Source of the DNA: Capnocytophaga haemolytica
GTDB taxonomy: Bacteria > Bacteroidota > Bacteroidia > Flavobacteriales > Flavobacteriaceae
Direction of reading: 5' to 3'
NCBI RefSeq assembly: GCF_001553545.1
Contig: NZ_CP014227.1
Location: 1,966,501-2,030,500, forward strand
Length of the DNA stretch: 64,000 nucleotides
In this document: positions 53,595 to 61,943 of the stretch, one piece after another
How positions within the stretch are numbered: the stretch's first letter is position 1
Layout of the letters: each line of letters begins with the position of its first letter
Notes under the pieces: model-generated
What the model was told of the DNA's origin: nothing
The model's input: only the letters and a program-made list of their open reading frames with translations
Databases searched by the model: none
Translations under genes and position numbers: made by a program

Positions 53595-53606
53595 TTTTTT
53601 TGATTT

Positions 53607-54012
53607 ATGAAAAGATTAGTTTTGATAGCACTAATGATTGCGGCAGCAATGGGGTGCAAGAAAGAGAATGATAGCACCACACCTACCGACCTATTAGGAA
53701 CGTGACGGTTAGTAGGTTTTGTAGAGAACGGGGCTTTGCGCGAGGCAACACCTTCAGAAAAGGAATGCCCTGAGTGCTTTACAATAACCTTCAAGCAAGA
53801 TAAAACTTTTCAAGGAAAGAGTTCTGCGAATATATTGATTGGGTCAATACGAATTTGATTACATTAAAAAGACTTTCTCAACATCGAATGTAGGGGGTAC
53901 AGAAATAAGTGAATTAGACGATGGGAGAATTTTTGTTGATATGCTTGGCAAAGTTAACCGATACGAGGTAAAGGAAAATCAACTCAGACAGTACCGCAAT
54001 GAGGGAAAATAG
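53607..54012 (+). pseudogene. Fourth lipoprotein gene, inactivated by a stop and a frameshift
   Basis: Signal MKRLVLIALMIAAAMGCKKE as in the neighbours. The frame stops at TGA 53703-53705, where the text LLGT-stop-RLVGFVENG suggests a TGG Trp codon changed to TGA. Reading on, the same frame gives TPSEKECPECFTITFKQDK; near 53844 one extra base shifts it, and the other frame continues with QYEFDYIKKTFSTSN to a stop at 54010-54012. The whole would be about 134 codons of a lipocalin/META-like small domain. The two lesions make it a decaying copy. Confidence 0.85.
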
Positions 54013-54043
54013 CTGTTATTTCAGAAGAAATAATGGCTTAAAA

Positions 54044-54084
54044 AAAGCAAAGCCCATAGGTTAATAGCTTATGGGCTTTGCTTT
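54044..54084. terminator. Bidirectional terminator after the lipoprotein cluster and cmk
   Basis: 15-bp perfect stem (54044-54058 with 54070-54084), 11-base loop, A-run before and T-run at the end. Confidence 0.88.
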
Positions 54085-54122
54085 ATAAGGGATTGGGTAG
54101 CTGCTCAAATTATCTATGGGTA

Positions 54123-54839
54123 TTAGGCTTGTGCTTTATTGAGTATTGCCTGTACCTGCTCGTCGATAGTCATATTGGAGTTGTCGATCACTACGGCATC
54201 GGGAGCTTTGCGCAAGGGCGACTCTATGCGAGTGGAATCGAGGTGGTCGCGGTGCTGAATGTTGGCAAGCACATCGGCAAAGTGCACCGAAGGGTCTTTA
54301 GCTTGGAGCTCCTTAAAACGGCGCTCGGCACGGATTTGCTCAGAGGCGGTCATAAAGATCTTCAATTCGGCATCGGGGAATACTACTGTGCCTATATCAC
54401 GCCCGTCCATCACTACGCCTTTGGCTTTGCCCATCTCGCGCTGTAGGTCTACCAGAAAAGCGCGCACCGCAGGCAGCTTGGCTACTTCACTCACGGCGTT
54501 GGCTACCTCGAGACTGCGGATTTCTTTCTCTATGTTCTCTCCATCTAAAAAGAGTTCGGCATAGCCCAAATCGGGATTGTACTTGAAGGTAAGCTGCGAT
54601 TTTTTTAATGCGGCAAGCAGGCTGTCGGCATCGATGTGAGTGAAGGTCTCGGTGGAGCCATCAGGTTGTGCTACCCCAGCGAGGGCGATGAGCCCTTTGC
54701 GGATAGCAATCAGTGTAGCAGCACGATACATCGCACCTGTATCAATATAGACGTAGCCCAAGGCTTTTGCCACCGCCTTAGCAGTGGTACTCTTGCCCGT
54801 TGATGAATGCCCATCAATGGCGATAATAATTTTGTTCAT
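54123..54839 (-). CDS. cmk: Cytidylate kinase
   Basis: 238 aa. It phosphorylates CMP and dCMP. P-loop IAIDGHSSTGKSTTAKAVAK, YIDTGAMYRAATLIAI, VMDGRDIGTVVFPDAELKIF with the CMP-binding Arg-Asp, and the lid ASEQIRAERRFKELQAK. The 40-residue CMP-binding insert is present. It is divergent from bioF across a 209-base spacer with a palindromic promoter. Confidence 0.95.
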   Translation of the reverse strand: MNKIIIAIDGHSSTGKSTTAKAVAKALGYVYIDTGAMYRAATLIAIRKGLIALAGVAQPDGSTETFTHIDADSLLAALKKSQLTFKYNPDLGYAELFLDGENIEKEIRSLEVANAVSEVAKLPAVRAFLVDLQREMGKAKGVVMDGRDIGTVVFPDAELKIFMTASEQIRAERRFKELQAKDPSVHFADVLANIQHRDHLDSTRIESPLRKAPDAVVIDNSNMTIDEQVQAILNKAQA

Positions 54840-54890
54840 TAGCTATAAATTCTTTACTTTTGCAAAAGTAATACTTTTTTGCAAACCCAA
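54832..54890. promoter_or_regulatory. Palindromic double promoter between cmk and bioF
   Basis: An 18-base perfect palindrome, TTACTTTTGCAAAAGTAA (54854-54871), contains a -7 element on each strand (54855-54862 and 54863-54870). The rightward one has TTTG at 54832-54835 with a 19-base spacer; the leftward one has TTG (54888-54890) with a 17-base spacer. It could drive both cmk and bioF, but not both at once. Confidence 0.6.
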
Positions 54891-54946
54891 AGGCTGCTTG
54901 TCAAAATTATTTTTAGGATTGAAATGCGTCTGAACGTGTAAGGCTT

Positions 54947-54979
54947 CGTTACGCATCCGTTATCGGTTCGTTAGGGCAG
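54947..54979. repeat. Undecad array: CGTTA every 11 bp, three units
   Basis: CGTTA at 54947, 54958 and 54969, exactly 11 apart. It lies in the predicted bioF leader and shares a segment with the array at 27194-27226. Confidence 0.55.
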
Positions 54980-55048
54980 TGCTTTCGAATTTATTTTTTA
55001 GGCAAGGCGAAAGAGTGGGTTTGCAATAAGTCAATAAGCAGTATATCA

Positions 55049-56176
55049 ATGTGTATGGAACATATTTCAAGAAAGTTGGCTGAGCGCAAGGCACACAATG
55101 CGCTCCGCAGGTTGCAAGTGCGCGATTTTGCAGTAGATTTTTACTCAAATGACTATATTGGGTTTTCAGCATCGGATGAGCTAAGAGGCTTATCATCAAT
55201 GATTCTGGAGGGGTATAAGCAGGCGAACGGTGCGACAGGCTCGCGATTGCTTTCAGGGAATGCGCCTATATTTGAGGATACGGAGGCGTATATCGCTGGG
55301 GCGCACAAGGCGGAGGCGGCGCTGTTGTACAACTCTGGCTACGATGCGAATGTGGGGTTCTTCTCGTGTATCTTGCAGCGGGGTGATGTGTTGCTGTACG
55401 ACAGTTATAGCCACGCTTCGATCCGCGATGGGATTTCACTCAGCCAAGCCCAGTCGTACAAGTTCAGGCACAACGATTTGGATCATTTAGAGGCTTTGTT
55501 GCAGAAGTTTGCAGGAGGAGGCAAGTCGGTGCTCATCGCCACAGAGAGTGTATTCTCGATGGACGGCGATAGCCCTGACCTACTGAGAATGTGTGAATTA
55601 GCCTCACAATATGGGGCGCACATCGCTATAGACGAAGCCCACGCAATAGGTGTTTTCGGCGAAAACGGCTCGGGTTTGGTACAGGCATTAGGGTTGGAGG
55701 ACAGGGTGCTGGCGCGTATCGTCACCTTTGGGAAAGGCTTGGGAGCCCACGGGGCAGCGGTAGTTTCTACAAAGGAAGTGAAGGAGTACTTAGTGAATTT
55801 TTCGAGGTCGTTTATCTACACTACAGCGATGGCACCGCACGCTGTCGCTACGATTTTAGCGGGCTACCAGCTGCTGAGGACAACAACTGCATCGGAGGCA
55901 TTGAAGGGGAATATTCACTACTTCAAATCGGAGTTGGAGAAGCGTCAATTACCTCGCTTTATACCCTCAGAATCAGCCATTCAGGCGGTTGTACTCTCTG
56001 GTAATGACTACGTAAAGGGTGTTGCTACACAGTTGCAAGCAAAGGGCTTAGGTGTACTGCCCATCCTCTCGCCAACAGTGCCGAAGGGAGAGGAACGGCT
56101 ACGAGTTTGTCTACACAGCTACAACACTATGCAAGAGATTGATTTACTAATAGATACACTATCAAAAGCGGTATAG
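55049..56176 (+). CDS. bioF: 8-amino-7-oxononanoate synthase-type PLP enzyme
   Basis: 375 aa (an alternative ATG two codons later). PLP fold type I, alpha-oxoamine synthase family: FYSNDYIGFS, NGATGSRLLSGN, SYSHASIRDGISLS, ESVFSMDGDSPDL, AIDEAHAIGVFGENGSGL and the PLP Lys in VTFGKGLGAHGAAVVST. It would condense pimeloyl thioester with alanine in biotin synthesis; KBL or SPT-like activity is possible but bioB and bioD nearby favour BioF. Promoter: rightward half of the palindrome at 54854-54871. Confidence 0.9.
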   Translation: MCMEHISRKLAERKAHNALRRLQVRDFAVDFYSNDYIGFSASDELRGLSSMILEGYKQANGATGSRLLSGNAPIFEDTEAYIAGAHKAEAALLYNSGYDANVGFFSCILQRGDVLLYDSYSHASIRDGISLSQAQSYKFRHNDLDHLEALLQKFAGGGKSVLIATESVFSMDGDSPDLLRMCELASQYGAHIAIDEAHAIGVFGENGSGLVQALGLEDRVLARIVTFGKGLGAHGAAVVSTKEVKEYLVNFSRSFIYTTAMAPHAVATILAGYQLLRTTTASEALKGNIHYFKSELEKRQLPRFIPSESAIQAVVLSGNDYVKGVATQLQAKGLGVLPILSPTVPKGEERLRVCLHSYNTMQEIDLLIDTLSKAV

Positions 56177-56223
56177 CAAGTGTTTAGCTGAGTTGTTATT
56201 TTGTTGTTAAAATGTACTGAGTG

Positions 56224-56254
56224 TTTGCCGTTTAAACTAAAATACGTATCTTTG
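56224..56254 (+). promoter_or_regulatory. Promoter of the amidase-MCE unit
   Basis: TTTG (56224-56227), 19-base spacer, TATCTTTG (56247-56254), 58 bases before the ATG at 56313. Confidence 0.75.
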
Positions 56255-56312
56255 CGCCCTGATAGCTGTTGGTGTGGCTATTGGTTTTTGAAACATAAAA
56301 GTCTTGTATTGA

Positions 56313-57446
56313 ATGAGATTATTATATAATATACTTATCCTATTGTTGTGTGCGCCCCTCAGTGTGGGTTATGCGCAGAAAGCATCTGTGTTCAAAGTGG
56401 TTTTGGATGCGGGGCACGGTGGCAAGGATCCTGGTAAAGTAGCTAAAGGAAAAGTTTTTGAGAAAGATATAGCGCTGAAAATAGTGCTGCTCGTCGGTAA
56501 AAAGCTGGAGGAACACCCCGACATCAAAGTGATCTATACACGCAAGACGGATGTGTTTATCGACCTATATGAGCGGGGGGCAATTGCCAATAGGAACAAA
56601 GCGGACATCTTCGTATCGGTGCACTGTAACGCTCACGAAACGCAAGTGGATGGCGCCGAAACGTACGTGCTGGGGCTGCACGCCAACCGCCAGAACTTTG
56701 AGGTGGCGAAGGCTGAGAACTCGGTTATCTATTTGGAAGATGATTACAAGAAAAAGTACGCTAAGTATAATATCAATTCGCCAGAGTCAATTATCGGGCT
56801 TTCTATAATGCAAGAGGAGTTCTTAGAGCAGAGCATTCAGCTGGCGAAATTGGTGCAGAACAACCTCACTACGGTGATGAAACGCAGTAACCGAGGGGTG
56901 CGCCAAGCAGGGTTTATCGTTCTTCACCAGACGTATATGCCGAGCATCTTGATAGAGACGGCCTTCATAACCAATGACACGGAGCGCGCTTACCTGCTTT
57001 CGGCTAAAGGTCAAGAGGAGTTTGCTGAAAATATAGCCAATGCCATCATTGCTTACAAAAAATGGCTGGAGGCTAAGAGTTCGTACACCCCTTCTGATGA
57101 GGATATTTCATCAAGAGATAGCACTCGCAGCAGTGGCGTAAGGCAAGGCAGAGCTTCAGCTGGTAGAGAGGCTACCAAAGATAGCAACGTCATTTACAAA
57201 GTGCAAATATCATCAAGCCCTAAGCGCTTAGAGCTCAAGGGGTATAACTTCAGTGGGCTTGCACCTATCTCAGTAGAAAAGATGGGGAGGGTATTTGTGT
57301 ATTACTACGGAAAAGCCACCACCCATAGGGAAGCCTTAGCCTTGCTTGCTAAGGCAAAAAAAAAAGGGTATAAAGACGCTTACATAGCAGCCTATTCAGA
57401 GGGGAAGCGCATCACTGTGGAGGAAGCGAAACGTTTAGAAAAGTAA
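56313..57446 (+). CDS. N-acetylmuramoyl-L-alanine amidase
   Basis: 377 aa. Signal peptide ending about 21 (VGYAQ). Amidase_3 domain (about 28-250) with zinc ligands in VLDAGHGGKDPG, KVFEKDIALKI and IFVSVHCNAHE, and the catalytic Glu in SILIETAFITN. A serine-rich linker leads to a C-terminal SPOR-like segment (about 295-370; VYKVQISSSPKRLELKG; GKATTHREALALLAKAKKKGYKDAYI). It cuts peptide stems from peptidoglycan during division. Followed by the MCE gene after 18 bases. Confidence 0.94.
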   Translation: MRLLYNILILLLCAPLSVGYAQKASVFKVVLDAGHGGKDPGKVAKGKVFEKDIALKIVLLVGKKLEEHPDIKVIYTRKTDVFIDLYERGAIANRNKADIFVSVHCNAHETQVDGAETYVLGLHANRQNFEVAKAENSVIYLEDDYKKKYAKYNINSPESIIGLSIMQEEFLEQSIQLAKLVQNNLTTVMKRSNRGVRQAGFIVLHQTYMPSILIETAFITNDTERAYLLSAKGQEEFAENIANAIIAYKKWLEAKSSYTPSDEDISSRDSTRSSGVRQGRASAGREATKDSNVIYKVQISSSPKRLELKGYNFSGLAPISVEKMGRVFVYYYGKATTHREALALLAKAKKKGYKDAYIAAYSEGKRITVEEAKRLEK

Positions 57447-57464
57447 AACATTAATAATAAATCA

Positions 57465-58430
57465 ATGAAAATATCAAGAGAGATCAAAGTAGCCCTAATT
57501 GTAGTAGTTGGGATTGTTTGTTTTTTTATAGGATTTAACTTTCTGAAGTCAAAGTCATTATTCGGAAGGAGTAACACCTACTACGCCTACTTTGACCATT
57601 CGGGCGGGCTTAAGACAGGGACACAGATCACTGTGAACGGTGTGAAAGTGGGCTCGGTAGAGGCAGTGCAATTGGAAGAGAAGACAGCAAAGATAAAAAT
57701 AACAATGGAGTGCAGCACTGACTTTACATTCTCAAAGAACAGTGAGGCGCAGATTTATAGTAGCCTTTTAGGAGGTGCGGGATTGCAAATTATCCCTGCC
57801 TTTGACGACGCCCCTATAGCACAGTCGGGAGATGTGCTCAAATCATCCTTTGCTGAAGATATGTTAGCCTCAATAGGCTCAAAAATAGAGCCCACACAGG
57901 ACAAGCTCAATAGGCTATTATCGCAAGCAGACACTACCCTTACAGGAGTAAACAAAGTGCTTGACGCTGAAACAAGTGCTGAACTAAAGAAGGCTATCAA
58001 GGAGCTTAGCAGCACAATGCAGAACCTGAACAAAGCCTCAGCGGCGCTCAACAATATGATTGCCTCTAACCAAGGGAACTTACACGCTACTTTGCAGAAT
58101 GCCAATAAGATCACCACTGACCTAAGCAAAGTGTCGGAATCGCTCTCGCAAGCAGAACTCAACAAAGTGATTGCCGATGCACAGAAAACACTCACTGAAC
58201 TGAACACTATGCTCGCAAATATTGATGCTGGCAAGGGCACTATGGGCAAACTTATGAAAGACGAAGCACTCTACAAAAACTTAAACAATTCATCTAAACA
58301 ATTGGAATTGCTATTGCAGGATTTGCGCTTAAACCCTAAGCGCTATGTGCATATCTCTGTTTTCGGGAAGAAATCACAGCCGTATGAGCTTACCGATGAC
58401 CCAGCAACTAAAAAGCAACCTACTGAATAA
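57465..58430 (+). CDS. MCE/MlaD-family lipid-transport substrate-binding protein
   Basis: 321 aa. One N-terminal membrane span (about 7-26), then the MCE domain (about 35-115; YYAYFDHSGGLKTGTQITVNGVKVGSVE and EAQIYSSLLGGAGLQIIP), followed by long helical segments with heptad character (about 130-285) and a short tail. MlaD-like proteins pass phospholipids between membranes as part of an ABC system; no mlaE/mlaF is in the window. It lies in one unit with the amidase and the Fe-S protein. Confidence 0.9.
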   Translation: MKISREIKVALIVVVGIVCFFIGFNFLKSKSLFGRSNTYYAYFDHSGGLKTGTQITVNGVKVGSVEAVQLEEKTAKIKITMECSTDFTFSKNSEAQIYSSLLGGAGLQIIPAFDDAPIAQSGDVLKSSFAEDMLASIGSKIEPTQDKLNRLLSQADTTLTGVNKVLDAETSAELKKAIKELSSTMQNLNKASAALNNMIASNQGNLHATLQNANKITTDLSKVSESLSQAELNKVIADAQKTLTELNTMLANIDAGKGTMGKLMKDEALYKNLNNSSKQLELLLQDLRLNPKRYVHISVFGKKSQPYELTDDPATKKQPTE

Positions 58431-58444
58431 TAATCTCGTACAAA

Positions 58445-59773
58445 TTGATACGGCTTATCCCTAACATACTGTTTATAATATTGCTCTGTGCAGGGGTAGG
58501 CTTTTTTATTTTCAATATCCGCAAACTAATTCGGAATATCCGATTAGGGAAAGCAGAGGACGTATCAGATCACAAGGCTATACGACTGAAAAATATGCTC
58601 CGTATTGCTCTTGGGCAACGCAAGATGGTGGTGCGGCCTGTGGCTGGTGTGCTGCACATCTTTGTGTATGCTGGGTTCCTTATCATCAACATAGAGATGC
58701 TTGAAATCATCATTGACGGCATCTTCGGCACCCATAGAGTATTCGCCCCATTAGGCAGCCTTTACAATGGGCTGATCGCAGCATTTGAAGTACTTGCCCT
58801 ATTGGTAATCGTGGCAATCATAGTATTCTGGATACGGCGTTATGTATTAAAAATCAATCGCTTTCAAAAGAAAGAACTAAACGGTTGGGCTAAAAAAGAC
58901 GCTAGCCTCATTCTATATGCAGAAACCACCCTAATGCTCTGTTTTCTGGTGATGAATGCCGCTGACTACCGCTTGCAACAATTAGGCGTGAGTCATTATA
59001 TCACCGCTGGATACTTTCCTATAAGCAGCACCTTGATTACGCCACTGCTCAGCTCTCTCTCCTCCCCTACTCTAATAATCATTGAACGCACGTGCTGGTG
59101 GCTACATATTGCAGGGGTATTATGCTTTTTGAACTACCTTTATTACTCAAAGCACCTGCACATCATATTAGCTTTTCCAAACACCTATTTTGCCTCTGTA
59201 AAACCCTTAGGCGCTTTTAAGGTAAACGAGACTGTGACAAAGGAAGTGCGAATGATGCTCGACCCTAATACCGACCCATTTGCTACTCCTACTGAAGAAA
59301 CGACACTTCCCGATAAATTTGGTGCTTCGGAGGTTACAGACCTGAGCTGGGTGCAGCTCCTCAGCGCTTATACGTGCACAGAGTGTGGTAGATGTACCGA
59401 TGAGTGTCCTGCCAACCAGACAGGTAAACTGCTCTCTCCTCGTGCTATTATGATGAAAACACGCGATCGCTTAGAGGAAGTCGGCAGGAATATTGACACC
59501 CATAAGGGCACTTTTAAAGACGACGGCAAGCAATTGCTACACGACTACATTACCCCTGAAGAGCTATGGGCTTGCACTACCTGCAACGCTTGTGTGGAAG
59601 CCTGCCCTATCAGCATCAGTCCGCTTTCGATCATTATGGAGCTACGCCAGTACTTAGTTATGGAGCAATCTGCAGCTCCTACTGAACTCAACACAATGAT
59701 GAACAACATAGAGAATAACGGCGCTCCGTGGGCGTATAGTGCTGCCGACAGAGCCAATTGGATAAAAGAGTAA
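58445..59773 (+). CDS. Membrane (4Fe-4S) protein, heterodisulfide-reductase type
   Basis: 442 aa from a TTG at 58445, 14 bases after the MCE stop; no ATG exists near the N terminus. About five hydrophobic spans (to about 245) with buried His pairs like a quinone/heme-binding NarI-type module, then a cytoplasmic ferredoxin-like domain with TCTECGRCTDECPANQTGK and TCNACVEACPISISPL: two 4Fe-4S binding motifs. It probably moves electrons between quinones and a soluble partner. In related flavobacteria a CCG-domain Fe-S gene commonly follows (recollection); here there is a terminator and a convergent gene. Confidence 0.85.
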   Translation: MIRLIPNILFIILLCAGVGFFIFNIRKLIRNIRLGKAEDVSDHKAIRLKNMLRIALGQRKMVVRPVAGVLHIFVYAGFLIINIEMLEIIIDGIFGTHRVFAPLGSLYNGLIAAFEVLALLVIVAIIVFWIRRYVLKINRFQKKELNGWAKKDASLILYAETTLMLCFLVMNAADYRLQQLGVSHYITAGYFPISSTLITPLLSSLSSPTLIIIERTCWWLHIAGVLCFLNYLYYSKHLHIILAFPNTYFASVKPLGAFKVNETVTKEVRMMLDPNTDPFATPTEETTLPDKFGASEVTDLSWVQLLSAYTCTECGRCTDECPANQTGKLLSPRAIMMKTRDRLEEVGRNIDTHKGTFKDDGKQLLHDYITPEELWACTTCNACVEACPISISPLSIIMELRQYLVMEQSAAPTELNTMMNNIENNGAPWAYSAADRANWIKE

Positions 59774-59775
59774 AT

Positions 59776-59815
59776 AAAAAGGACTTTCAGAAAAAACTGA
59801 AAATCCTTTTTATAT
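59776..59815. terminator. Terminator between the Fe-S gene and the permease gene
   Basis: 15-bp stem with one mismatch (59776-59790 with 59797-59811), 6-base loop, A-run before and T-run after. Confidence 0.82.
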
Positions 59816-59836
59816 TTATAATCTTAGTTTGTAAAG

Positions 59837-61111
59837 CTAATCCATAGGGATATCTTTATTTACATTTTTACTACCAATAAGGGCAAAGTAAAGGATGAAT
59901 GCCATACCGATGAATATCACCCAGAAACTTTCCATATAGCCCGCTACGTCAGCAACTGCTCCTTGGATAGCAGGAAGGATACCACCACCACACACCATCA
60001 CCATAAAGATACCTGAAGCCGCAGCGGTGTATTTACCTAAGCCCTCAGTAGCGAGGTTAAAGATACCACCCCACATCACTGAGGTGCACAAACCGCAAAG
60101 CACCAAAAGCATCACTCCCAGCGGCACGTCAGCAAATCCAAATGAGATATCTGAACGAAATACAGGCATATCTACCATTGTTTCCTTTGGTAATGAAATC
60201 GCTAAAAGCACTAATACCATTCCTAAGCAAGACACAAAGGTAAGCATCGCCTTAGGTGATATTTTTGTACCTAATACCCCACCGAGCAAACGCCCACAGA
60301 GCATCAAAAACCAGTAAGTACCTACCACAGAACCCGCAATAGTAGTGTCTATACCGCGCTCACCAGTCATATACAAGTTAGAGATATTAGGTATCCCCAC
60401 TTCTACGCCCACATATATGAAAATAGCCACTGCACCAAGCACAAAGTGCCTAAATGAAAGTGGACTATGTGAACTCTTTTCCACTACCTTGTCCTTCACA
60501 ATATGAGGCTCAGGGATCTTTACCAAATAGAGCACAATGAAAGCCAATGCAAAAATAGCCATAGCTAAGTAAAGCACAGGGTTGGCATTTGCAATTGAAG
60601 TGTCTTGACTAATAGTACCAATTAAATAACCGCCGAGCACAGGTGCCAAGGTAGCCCCAGTAGAGTTAATCACTCCACCAAATTGCAACAGCTGGTTTCC
60701 CGATTTGCCACCACCACCAAGTGTGTTGAGCATTGGGTTTACCACAGTGTTAAGCATACACATTGAGAAGCCCGATACCAAAGCCCCCATAAGGTATACC
60801 CCAAAACTACCTGCTATACCCGAAAGGAAAGTAATCGCCACACCAACAAAGCCTATTAATATGGCTAATAAAGCGGTGGTCTTATAGCCTTTACGCTGCA
60901 ACAATAGCCCTGCTGGGATCCCCATAAAAGCATAAGCGATAAAGTTTGCCAAGTTACCCAACTGCGACAGCAAATTGCTGGTGTGGAATTGGTTCTTAAC
61001 AATCAACCCAAGTGGATTTTGCAAGCCTGTAACAAAGGCAATCATAAAAAATAACGCAAACATCATTGCGATAGGAAGCGCATAACTCTTCCTTTGAACT
61101 GCATCATTCAT
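59837..61111 (-). CDS. MFS sugar permease, FucP type
   Basis: 424 aa with about 12 hydrophobic spans. The FucP-like signatures are seen: FVTGLQNPLGLIVKNQF, LGNLANFIAYAFMGIPAGLLLQRKGYK, GFSMCMLNTVVNPMLNTLGGGG, NQLLQFGGVINSTGATLAPVLGG, MWGGIFNLATEGLGKYTAAASG. It should be a proton symporter for fucose, galactose or glucose in the inner membrane. With the GH29 fucosidase elsewhere it could serve fucose uptake, but it is not linked to it. Confidence 0.9.
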   Translation of the reverse strand: MNDAVQRKSYALPIAMMFALFFMIAFVTGLQNPLGLIVKNQFHTSNLLSQLGNLANFIAYAFMGIPAGLLLQRKGYKTTALLAILIGFVGVAITFLSGIAGSFGVYLMGALVSGFSMCMLNTVVNPMLNTLGGGGKSGNQLLQFGGVINSTGATLAPVLGGYLIGTISQDTSIANANPVLYLAMAIFALAFIVLYLVKIPEPHIVKDKVVEKSSHSPLSFRHFVLGAVAIFIYVGVEVGIPNISNLYMTGERGIDTTIAGSVVGTYWFLMLCGRLLGGVLGTKISPKAMLTFVSCLGMVLVLLAISLPKETMVDMPVFRSDISFGFADVPLGVMLLVLCGLCTSVMWGGIFNLATEGLGKYTAAASGIFMVMVCGGGILPAIQGAVADVAGYMESFWVIFIGMAFILYFALIGSKNVNKDIPMD

Positions 61112-61209
61112 AACTTTAATTTTATTTAATTACAATGTTAAAAAATTCTTATTATATTCAGAACACTTTGCCCTGAACCTTCTTACTATTTTTAGTAAGA
61201 AAAACTGCG

Positions 61210-61240
61210 CAAAGATAAAGATTACTTTTGATAAACCAAA
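61210..61240 (-). promoter_or_regulatory. Promoter of the sugar permease
   Basis: Minus-strand TATCTTTG (61210-61217), 19-base spacer, TTTG (61237-61240). The start codon is about 100 bases downstream, so the leader is long. Confidence 0.7.
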
Positions 61241-61410
61241 CATTTTGACAAAAAAACGAAATAAAAATTTCAATACTTTTTACAGTAATGTGATTAACAA
61301 CTATTTAGAGAGTTGCTCACTTTTTAACATTTTTTAAGAATACAGCGCATTTTCCTCTATCCCTCCCTATACAAAAAATACAAATAAAAACTGACAAAAA
61401 CACATCACAT

Positions 61411-61441
61411 TTTGCCATCTAAAAAAAATACATTACCTTTG
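61411..61441 (+). promoter_or_regulatory. Promoter of fur-purA
   Basis: TTTG (61411-61414), 19-base spacer, TACCTTTG (61434-61441), 25 bases before the ATG. Confidence 0.75.
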
Positions 61442-61466
61442 TCGCTCGAAAAAAGATTAATACTTT

Positions 61467-61931
61467 ATGAATAAAACTACCGAAGAGAATCTAGAAATCG
61501 TTAAGAAAGTATTTACCAAATACTTAGAGAGCAAGGGGCATCGCAAAACTCCTGAACGCTATGCTATTGTAAAGGAAATCTACGAGTATAACGACCACTT
61601 TGATATAGAGACACTCTATATCAATATGAAAAACAAGAAATACCGCGTCAGCCGAGCTACACTCTATAACACTATGGAGTTGCTACTCGAATGCGGGCTG
61701 GTACGCAAGCACCAATTTGGACAAAACCAAGCGTACTACGAGAAATCGTACTTTGATAAGCAACACGACCACGTTATCCTCACTGATACAGGCGAAGTAG
61801 TTGAGTTCTGCGATCCGAGAATCCAAGGTATACAGAAAACCATAGAAGAGGTGTTTAACATTGACATCACAGCGCACTCGCTTTACTTCTATGGCACTCG
61901 TAAAAAGGAAAAAGCAGAGGATAACCAATAA
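61467..61931 (+). CDS. Fur-family transcriptional regulator
   Basis: 154 aa. The winged helix is at about 10-90 ([35 protein letters not shown]), followed by the dimerisation domain with [19 protein letters not shown]. The HxH metal site is present, but the CxxC pair that holds the structural zinc in classical Fur is replaced by LTDT. Fur, PerR and Zur subtypes cannot be told apart here. purA follows after 12 bases, a conserved pairing in flavobacteria. Confidence 0.88.
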   Translation: MNKTTEENLEIVKKVFTKYLESKGHRKTPERYAIVKEIYEYNDHFDIETLYINMKNKKYRVSRATLYNTMELLLECGLVRKHQFGQNQAYYEKSYFDKQHDHVILTDTGEVVEFCDPRIQGIQKTIEEVFNIDITAHSLYFYGTRKKEKAEDNQ

Positions 61932-61943
61932 AGAACTAAGGAA

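Larger units (their letters stand above)
61112..61466. other. Divergent spacer between the permease and fur
   Basis: 355 AT-rich bases with one promoter for each side (61210-61240 leftward, 61411-61441 rightward). No other structure recognised. Confidence 0.7.
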
